A DNA stretch of 64,000 nucleotides. Origin: Hordeum vulgare subsp. vulgare (lineage: Eukaryota; Streptophyta; Magnoliopsida; Poales; Poaceae). The notes below the pieces were generated by a model that was not told the origin of the DNA, made no database searches, and saw nothing but the letters and a program-made list of their open reading frames with translations. How positions within the stretch are numbered: the first letter of the stretch is position 1; the number at the start of each line of letters is the position of its first letter. This document shows, in pieces, positions 46,055 to 58,176 of the stretch. The stretch covers positions 7,770,147 through 7,834,146 of the forward strand of contig NC_058518.1 in the NCBI RefSeq assembly GCF_904849725.1, given 5' to 3'. The translations under genes were made by a program, and so were the position numbers.

Positions 46055-48705
46055 ATGCTCGTCCTCGAGTAGGGAAGTGATAAAGAATGAATTTTTGATG
46101 CTTTCATGCTACCTAGGATAGATGTCCTTTGTAACTCCTCTTATGTGACGTGAATGTTCAGATCCATTAGATTCAAAACAATAGTTTGCTATTGACGTGG
46201 AAACAATAATAATTCAAGCAAACTAGCAAGGTAATCATGAACTTTCAAAATAACAAGGCCAAAAGAAAGTTATCCCTACAAAAGCATATAGTCTGGCTAT
46301 GCTCTATCATCATTGCACAACGAATTTAAATCATGCACAACCCCGGTATTGGCCAAGTAATTGTTTCACACCTTTACTTTCTCAAACCTTTTCAACTCTC
46401 ACGCAATACATGAGCGCGAGCCATGGTTATAGGACTATAGATGGTGTGGAATGTGGTGGAGGTTGTAAGACAAAAAAGGAGAAGATAGTCACATTAACTA
46501 GGCATATCAATGAGGTGCGGAGATGCTCATCAATAGATATCAATGTGAATGAGTAGGGATTGCCATACAAATGATGCACTAGAGCTACGAGTATGTGAAA
46601 GCTCTTAAAGAAAACTAGTGGGTGTGCATCCAACTTGCTTGCTCACGAAGACCTAAGGCAATTTTGAGGAAGCCTATCATTGGAATATTCAAGCCAAGTT
46701 ACATAATGAAAATTTTCCCACTAGCTATACGGTGGTGATAAAACGAGAGACTCTCAATCATGAAGATCATGGTGCTTAATATGCACAAGTGTGGAAAAAG
46801 TGGTAGCATTGTCCCTTCTCTCTTTTTCTCTCATTTTTTTGTGGGCTCTTTGGCCTATTTTTTTTGGTGGGCTTATTTGGCCTCTTTTATTTCCTCACAT
46901 GGGACAATGCTCCATTAATGATGATCATCACACTATCAACTCAAAACTTAGAGCAACTATGACTCTATATGGAATGCCTTCGGTAGTGTACCGTGGCAAT
47001 GATCTAGCATGGCATAGACATCAATGGAAACATCATGCTAGCTATCTTACGATCATGCAATGGCAATGTAGACGTGGTGGCACATATCATGGTGGTAGTT
47101 GCATGGCAATATATCTCGGAATGACTTTGAAAAAGCCATAGTAGGTAGGTATGGTGGCTGTTTTGAGGGAGGCTAATGGTGGGTTTTGTGCACCGGCGAA
47201 AGTTGCACGACACTAGGAAGATAGTGAAGGTGGAAGGTGAAAAGTGCATCTAAACCATGGACTCAACATTAGTCATGAAGAACTCATATACTTGTTGCCA
47301 AAGTTTTATTAGTAATCGAAACAAAGCATTCAACGCATACTCCTAGGGGAAGGGTTGGTAGGTGTAAACCATCGCGCGATCCCGACCGCCACGCAAAGGA
47401 TGACAATCAATATACTAATCATGCTCAGATTTAATCACATAGCGGTTCACCATACGTGCATGCTACGGGAATCACTAACTTCAACACAAGTATTTCTAGA
47501 TCCACAACACCTTACTAGCATGACTTCAATATTACCATAACCACAACTCAAAACTAATTGAGATGAATCAAACTTCTCTAACTATTCAATGCACATGAAG
47601 GTGGAAGTTTTCGTATCCCTTTGGATAACTACCCCTTTTGAGACTACTTTCAAATCATAGATCAACTACCAAGCCACGCACCGCTGTACTCTAAAAGATA
47701 TAAGCGAAGCACACAGAGCAAAAGTATCTAGCTCAAAAGATATAAGTGAAGCACATGTGAGCTGAATTGTCTACCAAAAGATATAAGCGAAGCTCGACAA
47801 AATCACGGTGAGTGCATGTCTATCTCTCTAGGTGTGCAACAAGGATGATTGTGACACAACAAAAATAAAAGACTCCTAAGATACAAGACGCTCCAAGCAA
47901 AAACACATGACATGTGGTGAATAAAAATATAGCCCCAAGTAACGTTACCGATGGATTGAAGACGAGAGAGGGGATGCCTTCCCGGGGCATCCCCAAGCTT
48001 AGGCTTTTACGACATCCTTGAATCTCTTGGGTGCCTTGGGCATCCCCAAGTTTGAGCTCTTGCCACTCTTTATCTCTTTGTCCATAAGAACTTCACCCAA
48101 AACTTGAAAACTTCACAACACGAAACTTAAACAGAAACTCGTGATAACATTAGTATGAGAAAGCAAACCACCACTTCCTTAGGTACTGTAGCAAACTTAA
48201 ATTCTACTTGTGCTGATGTTGGGTTACTGTATTTTCAATCTTCCATGGCTAATACCCCCCGATACTATTCATAGTTTCATCAAAATAAGCAACCAACACA
48301 ACAAAAACAGAATCTGTTAACAGCAGACCAGTCTGTAGCAATCTGTATATTTTGTATACCTCTGATACTACAAAAATTCTAAAAAATTACGACAGTTTGA
48401 AGAATTTGGGTAGAAATCTGCAGCAAAACGAATCAACTCAAAAGCGCGTACAGAAAAAAAAGTGAAAATTCTTTTCGTGAGCAGAAAGTTTCTGTCTTTT
48501 CCAGCGTGACCAAACGATCATCCCCAAGATTAATCATAACGGTTTTGCTTGGCACAAACGCAAAAAGAAACAGAAAAGACACAATCATAACAGAATTATG
48601 AAATTGTGGAAAACACAAAACAGAAAGAAAAAGGATAGATTGGTTGGGTTGCTTCCCAACAAGCGCTTTTGTTTAACGCCCTTAGCTAGGCATTCAATGA
48701 TGCTC
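46055..48705 (-). other. Element E non-coding interior
   Basis: No gene is recognised. On the minus strand it corresponds to the 58.2-60.9 kb region of element F, including shared blocks such as TTGGGAGGCAACCCAA-like sequence. It holds the two hairpins at 47970-47994 and 48035-48050. Confidence 0.75.
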
Positions 48706-49451
48706 TCACAAAAGACAAGAATTGAAGCACAACGAGAGCATCATAAAGCATGTGAAAATCACTTCTAAGTCTAACATACTTCCTATGCATAGGCATTTTA
48801 TAGAAAAACAGGTTGTCAAGACAACCAATAATTGCCATATGCAAGGAAGAGAAAGAGACAAGAGCAATCTCAACATCACGAGAGGTGATTTGGTAACATG
48901 AAGGTTTCTACCACAATATTTTCCTCTCTCATAGCAATTACATGTGGGATCATGTTCAAATTCAACAATATAGCTATCCCATAGGATATTATTTTCATGA
49001 TCCACATGCATGCAAAGTTGACGCTCTTCAAAAATAGTGGGATTATCATCAACTAAAGTCATGACTTCTCCAATCCCACTTTCAATATTGTTCAAATATC
49101 ATACTCATCATGAGGCTTAAACAAATTTTCAAGATCATAAGAAAAATCATCACCCCAATCATGATTATTGCAACAAGTAGTGGACAAAGCAAAACTAGCA
49201 TCCCCAAGCTTAGGGTTTCACATAATTTCAGCATGATTATCACTAATAGAATTTATAGTGAAACCATTGCAATCATGCTTTTCATCCAAGGAGCCCTCGT
49301 GAATCACTTCATAATTTTCTTCCACACAATTTTCAGATTCACGCCTCTCAAGCAAAACTCCATAGAGATACTCAAGTGCCCTCAACTCACTAGCAATTTG
49401 TTCCACATAAGTGGGTCTCTTAAAGAGATTAGCTAGTGGATGAGGATCCAT
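48706..49451 (-). pseudogene. Element E gag-position ORF remnants
   Basis: Two short minus-strand frames lie where gag should begin. One is 49451-49218 (MDPHPLANLFKRPTYVEQIA ... DNHAEIM). The other is 49095-48706 (MNNIESGIGEVMTLVDDNPT). They are joined by an open but frame-shifted stretch rich in acidic residues. I see no gag core, protease or other conserved motif. They are probably the decayed coding vestige of a non-autonomous family. Confidence 0.4.
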
Positions 49452-49689
49452 ATCACTAGATTTTCAGCAAGCGAAGATGCAAGAATAATGAAGGCACATG
49501 GCACACAAGCGAAAAGAAAGCAAGCGAGAGAAAAGGGCAAGCGAAAAGGCTAAGGAAAAAGGCAAAGGAGAAAGGCAAATGAAAACGGCAAATGTGAAGT
49601 GGGGGAGAGGAAAACGAGAGGCAACTGGCAAAAAAGTAAATGCAGGAGATGAGTTTGTGAGACCTACTTGAATAGATCTTGATCTCTCC

Positions 49690-49707
49690 TCCCCGGCAAC
49701 GGCGCCG
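49690..49707 (-). other. Primer-binding site of element E (tRNA-Asp type)
   Basis: On the minus strand, CGGCGCCGTTGCCGGGGA lies 10 bp after the 5' LTR end. It has one mismatch to the tRNA-Asp site. Confidence 0.88.
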
Positions 49708-49717
49708 GAAATACTTC

Positions 49718-51336
49718 TGATGTTAGCTGAGCTCCCCTTGCAACAGCGGCAGAAATAGTCGTGTCGACGGCACCGGGAATCCTTCTGCTGCGGCTACGCC
49801 TTAAGGGACTTCCTAGGCAAGTATGCAAAGGATTTCCCCCGTGGCCTTGGAGCCTTGCGTTGGTGTTCCCTCGAAGCGAAAAGGGTGATGTAGCACAGCG
49901 GTGGTAAGTATTTCCCTCAGTTTGAGAACCAAGGTATCAATCCAGTGGAAGAGTATCACAAGATCCTGCACAAACACAAAAGCTTGCTCCCAACGCTATG
50001 AAGGGGTTGTCAATCCCTTATAGATTGTTCGCCAAGTGAGAACTGAAAGCAACAAAGTAACAAAGCAAAGTAAAAGCGGAGGTGTAAACGATGGATGTGA
50101 ATAGACCCGGGGGCGTAGTGTTTACTAGTGGCTTCTCTCATGAAAGCAAGTAGACGGTGGGTGAACAAATTACTGTCGAGCAATTGATAGAACCGCGCAA
50201 AGTCGTGACGATATCTATGGAAATGATTATATCTATAGGCATCACGTCCAAAACAAGTAGACCGATACTTTCTGCATCTACTACTATTAATCCACACGTC
50301 GACCGCTATCCAACATGCATCTAGTGTATTAAGTCCAAAAGAGCAGAGTAACTCCTTAAGCAAGATGACATGATGTAGACGGACAATCTCATATCAACGA
50401 CAGAGCCCATCTTGTTACCCTTGATGGCAACTACTTAATGTGAGCCTTGGTGCCCCTACTGTCACTGGGAAAGGTCACCACATGGTAGAACCCAAAACCA
50501 AGCACTTCTCCCATTGCAAGAATCATAGATATAGTTGGCCAAACAAAACCCAAGACTCGGAGAGACTTACAAGGATATCAAATAGTGCATATAAGAAATC
50601 AGCAAAGACTCAAATATATATCATAGATAATCTGATCACAAATCCACAATTCATCGGATCTCGACAAACACACCGCCAAAGAAGATTACATCGGATAGAT
50701 CTCCATGAAGATCATGGAGAACTTTGTATTGAAGATCCAAGAGAGAGAAAAAGCCATCTAGCTACTAACTACGGACCCGTAGGTCTGAAGTGAACTACTC
50801 ATGAGTCATTGGAGGGGCGATGATGATGATGAAGAAGCCCTCCAACTGCAAAGTCCACTCCGACAGGGTGCCGGTAAGGGTCTCCAGATGAGATCTCACG
50901 GAAACGGAAGCTTGCGACGGTGGAAAAGTATTTTCGAGGCTCCCCTGATTTTTTGCTGTATTTTAGGGAATATATAGGCCAAGGATCTAGGTCAGGGGGC
51001 GGCGAGGGAGGCCACATGCCCTGACACCGCCGCCTCCCCCCTGGTGGCGGAGTGGGAGCTTGTGGGCTTCCTGGAGCCCACCTGGCTTGGCCCAGAGGCC
51101 CCCTGATCTTCTTCCGTTTGGGAAAAAGATCATTTCGGGGGTTTTATTCCGTTTGGACTCCGTTCCAAAATCAGATCTGAAAAGAGCCAAAAACATGGAA
51201 AAAACAGGAACTGGCACTTGGCACTGAATTAATAAGTTAGTCCCAAAAAATATATAAAAGGTACATAAAACATCCAAAGATGGCAAGATAACAACGTGAA
51301 ACCATCAAAAATTATAGATACGTTTGAGACGTATCA
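49718..51336 (-). repeat. Element E 5' LTR
   Basis: Partner of 44417-46034. On the plus strand it begins TGATGTTAGCTGAGC, with fossil primer-site copies at 49734-49751 and 49762-49780 close to its 3' end. Confidence 0.94.
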
Positions 51337-51341
51337 AGGAC

Positions 51342-52591
51342 ACACGGGGATTTCTCTCATGCTAGTTTTCATCATGTTCATATGATTCGCGTTCGTTACT
51401 TTGATAGTTTGATATGTGGGTGGACCGGCGCTTGTGTACTGCCCTTACTTGGACAAGCATCCCACTTATGATTAAACCCTCTCGCAAGCATCCGCAACTA
51501 CAAAAGAAGAATTAAGACAAAGTCTAACCATATCATTAAACTAGTGGATCCAAATCAGCCCCTTACGAAGCAACGCATAAACTAGGGTTTAAGCTTCTGT
51601 CACTCTAGCAACCCATCATCTACTTACTACTTCCCAAGGCCTTCCTCTAGGCCCAAATAATGGTTAACTGTTATGTAGTCGACGTTCACATAACACCACT
51701 AGAGGAAAAACAACATACAACACATCAAAATATCGAACGAATACCAAATTCACATGAGTACTATTAGCATGACTTATCCCATGTCCTAAGGAATAAAAGT
51801 AACTACTCACAAAGCATAATCATATTCATGACCAGAGAGGTAATGATTAGCATCAAGGATCTGAACATAAACTCTTCCACCAAATAATCCAACTAGCATC
51901 AACTACAAGGAGTAATTAACACTACTAGCAACCTTACAAGTACCAACCGGAGTCGTGAGACGGAGATTGGTTACAAGTGATGAACTAGGGTTTGGAGATG
52001 GGATGGTGATGATGAAGATGTTGATGGTGACGAGTCCCCTCCGATGAGAGGAGTGTTGGTGATGACGATGGCGACGATTTCCCCCTACGGGAGGGAAGTT
52101 TCCCCGGCAGGATCGTCCCGTCGGAGCTCTAGATTGGTTATGTTCAATTTCCGCCTCGTGGCGGCGGCGAATCCACGAAAAAGCTCCTCCTTGATTTTTT
52201 GCCGGACGAAACCCTTCATATAGCAAAAGATGAGCGCTGGAGGGGCAACTGGGGGCCCACAAGCCCTCCAGCCCCGGTCAGGGGGGTAGGCCGGGCCTGG
52301 CAGGCTTGTGGCCTCTAGGTGGCGCCCCTCTGGTACCTCTTTCGCCCAATATTTTTTGTATATTCCCAAAAATTTCCACGTTCATTTTCACGGCTTTTGG
52401 AGTTGTGCAGAATAGGCATCTCAAACTTGCTCCTTTTTCAGGCCAGAATTCCAGCTGCCGGCATTCTCCCTCTTCATGTAAACCTTGCAAAATAAGAGAG
52501 AAAAGGCATAAGTATTGTACCGTGAAGTGAAATAACAGCCCAAAAAGCAATAAATATCAACATGAAAGCATGATGCAAAATGGACGTATCA
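51342..52591 (-). repeat. Element B 5' LTR, second piece
   Basis: Resumes after the AGGAC duplication and ends AAATGGACGTATCA at 52591, followed by GTCAC and the remaining part of element A's 3' LTR. Confidence 0.94.
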
Positions 52592-52596
52592 GTCAC

Positions 52597-53188
52597 CTAC
52601 TATGTGTTATGACCCGGCAACCCCAGAGTGACAATAGCCGGAACCACTCCCGGAGATGACCATAGTATGAGGAGTTCATGTATTCACTAAGTGCTAAAGC
52701 TTTGTTTCGGTTCTCTATTAAAAGGAGAACCTTAATATCCCGTAGTTTCCATTAGAACCCCGCTGCCACGGGAGGGATGGACAATAGATGTCATGCAAGT
52801 TCTTTTCCCTAAGCACGTATGACTACATACGGAATACATGCCTACATTACATTGACGAACTGGAGCTAGTTACATATCTCTCCGTGTTATAACTGTTGCA
52901 TGATGAATATCATCCGGCATAATTATCCATCACCGATCCAATGCCTACGAGTTTGTCGCTACTGTTGTTACTGCTGCTACTGTTACTGTTGCTACTGTTG
53001 CTATCACACCACTTTGCTACTGATACTTTGTTGCAGATACTAAGTCTTTCAGGTGTGGTTGAATTAACAACTCAACTGCTAATACTTGAGAATATTCTTT
53101 GGCTTCCCCTTGTGTCGAATCAACAAAATTTGGGTTGAATACTCTACCCTCAAAAACTGTTGCGATCCCCTATACTTGTGGGTTATCA
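52597..53188 (+). repeat. Element A 3' LTR, right piece
   Basis: Continues 22976-23740 with CTACTATGTGTTATGACCC and ends ACTTGTGGGTTATCA. It is followed by the AGGTC duplication at 53189-53193. Confidence 0.94.
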
Positions 53189-53193
53189 AGGTC

Positions 53194-54360
53194 CCGTCTG
53201 GCTACTCGTCGAATATAAAGAAAATAATAAATATGGCAGAGAAAAAATTCCACAACCAAAATTCTCATGACTGCCACGTGATTATGACGCAATTGCTTCC
53301 GGATGCACTGAGCAGGCTTCTACCAGAAAACGTCCGATCATCCATTGTGAAGCTATGTGCATTCCTCAATGCAATCTCTCAGAAGGTAATCAATCCAGAA
53401 ATCCTACCAGGTTACAGAATGATTTGGTATAATGTCTTGTCAGTTTCGAGTTGGTGTTCCCACCATCCTTCTTCAATATCATGACGCATGTCCTATTTCA
53501 CCTAGTCGAAGAGATTGCCATTCTGGGCCCTGTATTTCTACACAATATGTTCCCCTTCAAGAGGTTCATGGGAGTCTTAAAGAAATATGTTCACAAGCGT
53601 GCTAGGCCAGAAGGAAGCATCTCCAAGGGCCATGAAACAAAGGAGGTCATTGAGTTTTGTGTTGACTGTTGACTTTATTCCTGATATTAAGTCGATTGGT
53701 CTTCCTGAATCGCGGCATGAGGGCAGACTGGGTGGAAAAGGCACGTTAGGAAATGATCCAGTAATATGTACGGACGAGCATTCTTGGGTGGAAGCACACT
53801 ACAGAGTTCTACAAAATTCCACCTTGGTGGCTCCGTATATCGAGGAATATATGGATATTGTATGCTCCAAGAACCCGGAGCAGTCTGATCCCTGGATCAA
53901 ACGTACACACATGTTGTTATTCGGCGGTTGGTTGCAAACACGTCTCATGCATGACCCTGAAGTTGGAGATGACATGTACTTGCTGGCCAAGTCACCATAT
54001 TCGACTATATCGACTTTCAAAGGGTATGAGATAAATGGGAATACATTTTACACAATCGCCCAAGATAAAAAAAAGAGCACCAACCAAAACAGTGGTGTCC
54101 GCTTTGATGCAGCAAACACCAACAATAGGCCAATGGACACATATTATGGTTACATAGAGAAGATATGGAAACTTGACTATGGAAACAATTTGAAGGACCC
54201 TTTGTTTCGGCGTAAATGGTTCAATCTTAAAGGAGGCGGGGTAAAGGAAAACCCACGGTACGGAATGACAACAGTGCATCAACAATCTTGGGTACACAGA
54301 TGAACCATTCGTCCTAGACAATGATGTGGCGCAGATTTTCTATGTGAAGGACATGTCTAC
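53194..54360 (+). pseudogene. TNP2-type CACTA transposase, C-terminal part
   Basis: The reading resumes PSGYSSNIKKIINMAEKKFH directly after the second AGGTC. It continues LMTQLLPDALSRLLPENVRS-like sequence, then NMFPFKRFMGVLKKYVHKRA, RHEGRLGGKGTLGNDPVICT and MDTYYGYIEKIWKLDYGN, and ends YVKDMST at the element F insertion. Frameshifts lie near 53410-53450 and 53640-53670 and after 54290. This is the same transposase as 11358-13235. Transposase cuts the CACTA element out at its inverted ends. Confidence 0.92.
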
Positions 54361-55918
54361 TGATACGTCTCCAATGTATCTACAATTTTTGATGGTTTCA
54401 TGCTATTATCTTGTCAAACTTTGGATGTTTTGCATGCATTTTATATATTTTTTGGGACTAACTTATTAACTCAGTGCCAAGTGCCAGTTCCTGTTTTTTC
54501 CATGTTTTTGACCCCTTTCAGAGGAGATTTTGAAACAGAGTCCAAACGGAAGAAAATCCCCGAAAAGATTTTTTCCCGTAACGAAGAAGATCAGGAAGCT
54601 TGAGAGCCAAGGCAGGGGAGCCTCAGGGGCCCCACAAGCCCCCACCCCGCGGCCAGGGGGTAGGCCGCGGCCCATAGGCTTGTGGGCCCCCTGGGCGCCC
54701 TCTGCCCTTGGGGTTGCGCCTATATATTCCCTAAAAATCCCAAAACAATTAGGAGATCATCGAAAGTACTTTTCCGCCGCCGCAAGCTTCTGTCTCCGCA
54801 AGACCCCATCTGGGGCATGTCCTGGTGCCCTGCCGGAGGGGGGATTCGGATACGGAGGGCTTGTTCATCAACACCATGACATCTCCGATGATGCGTGAGT
54901 AGTTCACCATAGACCTTCGGGTCCATAGCTAGTAGCTAGATGGCTTCTTCTCTCTCTTGGATCTTCAATACAAAGTTCTCCATGATCTTCATGGAGATCT
55001 AGCCGATGTAATCTTCTTTTGCGGTGTGTTTGTCGAGATCCGATGAATTGTGGATTTATGATCAGATTATCTATGAATCTTATTTGAGTTTCTTCTGATC
55101 TCTCTTATGCATGATTTCATATCCTTGTAATTCTCTTCGAGTTGTGGGTTTTGTTTGGCCAACTAGATCTATGATTCTTGCAATGGGAAAAGTGCTTGGT
55201 TTTGGGTTCATACCGTGCGGTGACCTCACCCAGTGACAGAAGGGGTAGCGAGGCACGTATCGTGTTGTTGCCATACAGGGTAAAAAGATGGGGTTTTCAT
55301 CATTGGTTTGAGATTATCCCTCTACATCATGTAATCTTGCTTAAAGCGCTACTCTGTTCGTCATGAACTCAATACACTAGATGCATGCTGGATAGCGGTC
55401 GATGTGTGGAGTAATAGTAGTAGATGCAGAAAGTATCGGTCTACTTGTCTCGGACGTGATGCCTATATGGTAGATCATTGCCTTAGATATCGTCATGACT
55501 TTGCGCGGTTCTATCAATTGCTCGATAGTAATTTGTTCACCCTCCGTAATACTTGCTATTTTGAGAGAAGCCTCTAGTGAACACTATGCCCCCCAGGGTC
55601 TACTCCACACCATATTTTCAGCCTTACACTTTTTACTTCGTTGCACTTTCCGCCTTCAGATCTCACTTTGCAAACAATCTTGAAGGGATTGACAACCCCT
55701 TTGAAGCATTGGGTGCAAGCTTGTTTGTTTTTGTGCAGGTACTTTGGACTTGACGAGGCCCTCCTTTTGGTTCGATACCTTGGTTCTCAAACTGAGGGAA
55801 ATACTTAATGCTCCTGTGCTGCATCACCCTTTCCTCTTCCAAGGAAAAACCGACGCAAACCAGAGAAATAACAAGAAGAATTCCTACGCGCCAGGGAAGG
55901 ACTTTTGTTGCCGCAACA
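54361..55918 (+). repeat. Element F 5' LTR
   Basis: 1558 bp, starting TGATACGTCTCCAATG and ending TTGTTGCCGCAACA. Near its end GAAGAATTCCTACGCGCCAG (55875-55894) resembles a decayed primer-site region. Confidence 0.9.
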
Positions 55919-55928
55919 GAAGAATTTC

Positions 55929-55946
55929 TGGCGCCGTTGCCGGGGA
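55929..55946 (+). other. Primer-binding site of element F (tRNA-Asp type)
   Basis: TGGCGCCGTTGCCGGGGA, a perfect tRNA-Asp-type site 10 bp after the LTR. Confidence 0.92.
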
Positions 55947-56126
55947 GGAAGATCAAGTCAAGAACTCATCCAAGTAGGTGTCGCAAACTCATCTCTTGCA
56001 TTTACTTTGTTTGTCAGTTGCCTCTCGTTTTCCTCTCCCCCACTTCACCAATTTGCCTTTTTCGTTCGCCCTTTTTCTTGCCTGCTTTTTGTTTGCTTGT
56101 GTGATTGCTTGCTTGCTGAAGTCACC

Positions 56127-56817
56127 ATGAACGAAAACACCAAGCTTTGTGACTTCTCGAATACTAATAATAATGATTTTATTAGTACTCCGATTGCTCC
56201 CGCCACTAGTGCGGAGTCATACAAAATCAATGCCGCTTTGCAGAATCTTGTTATGAAAGTGCAATTCTCTAGCCTTCCTAGTGAAGATGCCACATCCCAT
56301 CTCAATACCTTCATTGAGCTTTGCGATATGCAAAATAAAAAGATGTGGATAATGACATGATTAAATTGAAGCTTTTTTCCTTTCTCGTTGCGAGATCGCG
56401 CAAAAACTTGGTTTTCTACTTTTCCCAAAAATAGTATCGATTCTTGGGATAAGTGCAAAGATGCTTATATATCCAAGTATTTTCCGCCGGCTAAGATCAT
56501 CTCTCTCCGTAATGATATCATGAATTTCAAGCAACTTGATCATGAACATGTTGCACAAGCTTGGGAGAGAATGAAATTAATGATTAGAAATTGTCCACTC
56601 ATGGCTTGAGTCTTTGGATGATTATTCAAATCTTTTACGTTGGCTTGAATTTCGCTTCTAGAAATATCTTGGACTCCGCCTCAGGTGGAACGTTCATGGA
56701 AATCACGTTAGGAGAAGCCACAAAGCTCTTAGACAACATCATGACGAACTACCTCAGTGGCACACTGAAAGGTCACCTACTAGTAAGAAGGTACACGCTA
56801 TAGAAGAAATTAACTCG
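56127..56817 (+). pseudogene. Element F gag, N-terminal part
   Basis: The start is MNENTKLCDFSNTNNNDFIS. The gag core is split over frames by indels near 56355-56390 and 56600-56620 (LRDRAKTWFSTFPKNSIDSW; DHEHVAQAWERMKLMIRNCP). A stop follows in the next segment before the long frame at 56818. The order and motifs are those of Athila-type gag. Confidence 0.82.
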
Positions 56818-58176
56818 TTGAGTGCTAAGATGGATGAGTTAATGAATTTGGTTGCTAGTAGAAGTGCTCCTTTGGATCCTAATGATATGCCTTTGTCTTC
56901 TTTGATTGAGAGTAGCAACGCTAGCTTGGACGTTAATTTTGTTGGTAGAAATAACTTTGGCAACAACAACGCTTTTAGAGGAAACTATGTTCCTAGGCCT
57001 TTTCCTAGTAACTCCTCTAATAACTTTGGCAACTCCTACAACAATACCCATGGAAATTACAATAGATTACCCTCTGATCTAGAGAGTAATATCAAAGAGT
57101 TCATCAACTCTCAAAAGATTTTCAATGCGTCCATAGAGGAAAAACTACTCAAAATTGACGATTTGGCTAAGAGCGTTGATAGGATTTCTTGTGATGTTGA
57201 TGCTTTGAAAGTTAGATGTGCTCCTCCCAAAGTAAACATGGATGAAACTTTGAATGCTATGCGTGTTTCCATGATCGAGAGACAAGAAAGAACCGCCCAA
57301 ATTCGTGCTAGACATGAATGGCTTAAAAAGGCGTGTTCTCGTGATGAGAATCACGAAGATCTTAAAGTGCTTGGTGTGACTCCCATTGAATCTTTGTTTT
57401 CTTGTGTCAAACCTAATGATTATGGGTCTGGATATGAATCCACTTTGGTTGAAAAGTGCCCCAATGATTCAGAGTCCATCTATCTTGATGCTAAAAGCAT
57501 TAAAAGTGGAGTAGAAGACGTTAAAACTTTGAGTAGTAATGAAATTACTACTGTGGATTTCAAGGAATTCAATTATGATAGTTGCTCCTTGATTGAATGC
57601 ATTTCTTTGATGCAATCCATGTTGAACTCTCCACACGCTTATAGCCAAAACAAAGCCTTTACCGATCATATCGTCGAAGCTATGATGGAAGCTCTTGAAG
57701 ATAAACTTGAATTGGAAGTATCTATCCCTAGAAAGCTTCATGATGAGTGGGAAACTACCATCAAAATCAAAATCAAAAACTATGAGTGCAATGCTTTGTG
57801 TGATTTGGGTGCTAGTGTTTCTGCGATTCCAAAGTCTTTATGTGATATTCTTGGTTTTAATGAGATGGAAGAGTGTTCTCTTAATTTGCATCTTGCGTAT
57901 TCTACTATCAAGAAACCCATGGGGAGGATCAATGATGTTCTTATTATTGCAAATAGGAACTATGTACCCGTGGATTTCATTGTGCTTGACATTGATTGCA
58001 ATCCTACATGTCCTATTATTCTTGGTAGGCCTTTCCTAAGGACTATTGGTGCTATCATCAATATGAAGGAAGGGAATATTAGATTTCAATTTCCTTTAAG
58101 GAAGGGCATGGAACACTTTCCTAGAAAGAAAATAAGATTGCCTTATGAATCCAGGATGAGGCTACTTATGGTTTGA
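56818..58176 (+). pseudogene. Element F gag C-terminus and protease
   Basis: A 452-codon open frame. The first part is asparagine-rich gag (VGRNNFGNNNAFRGNYVPRP) with a helical stretch (IEEKLLKIDDLAKSVDRISC). The retropepsin active site is DLGAS at 57802-57816, residue 329, in CDLGASVSAIPKSL. CPIILGRPFLRTIGAIINMK follows. The frame ends at TGA 58174, and no pol follows. It is called a pseudogene because its upstream gag part is broken. The frame itself is surprisingly long and clean. Confidence 0.82.

Larger units (their letters stand above)
44417..51336 (-). mobile_element. Element E: non-autonomous gypsy retrotransposon
   Basis: LTRs lie at 44417-46034 (3') and 49718-51336 (5'), 1618 and 1619 bp. 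AGGAC is duplicated at 44412-44416 and 51337-51341. The primer site is at 49690-49707 and the polypurine tract at 46035-46054. The 3.7-kb interior has no protease, RT or integrase, only short ORF remnants near its 5' end. The non-coding interior is related to the 3' part of element F. The two LTRs are very similar, so the insertion looks recent compared with its host layers. Confidence 0.94.
23744..52591 (-). mobile_element. Element B: Athila-type gypsy retrotransposon with gag-pol remnants
   Basis: This minus-strand element has a 1522-bp 3' LTR at 23744-25265 and a 5' LTR at 44145-44416 plus 51342-52591, also 1522 bp. GTCAC lies on both sides (23736-23740 and 52592-52596), with three extra bases TAA before the left LTR. 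Its own DNA is about 9.7 kb. In transcription order it has LTR, primer site, gag-protease, truncated RT, RNase H, integrase, an extra coiled-coil-rich ORF, polypurine tract and LTR. Element C sits in its 3' non-coding region and element E in its 5' LTR. Confidence 0.93.
13236..53188 (+). mobile_element. Element A: Athila-type gypsy retrotransposon, no visible RT or integrase
   Basis: The element runs from the 5' LTR at 13236-14590 to the 3' LTR, which is split into 22976-23740 and 52597-53188. Its own DNA totals about 9.3 kb. The order is LTR, tRNA-Asp-type primer site, gag, protease, a long spacer, an ATHILA-type ORF, a long 3' spacer, polypurine tract and LTR. I see no reverse transcriptase, RNase H or integrase, so it would need these from a relative such as the B family, whose LTR ends are similar. 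It is interrupted by a BARE-type solo LTR in gag and by element B in the 3' LTR. Confidence 0.92.
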
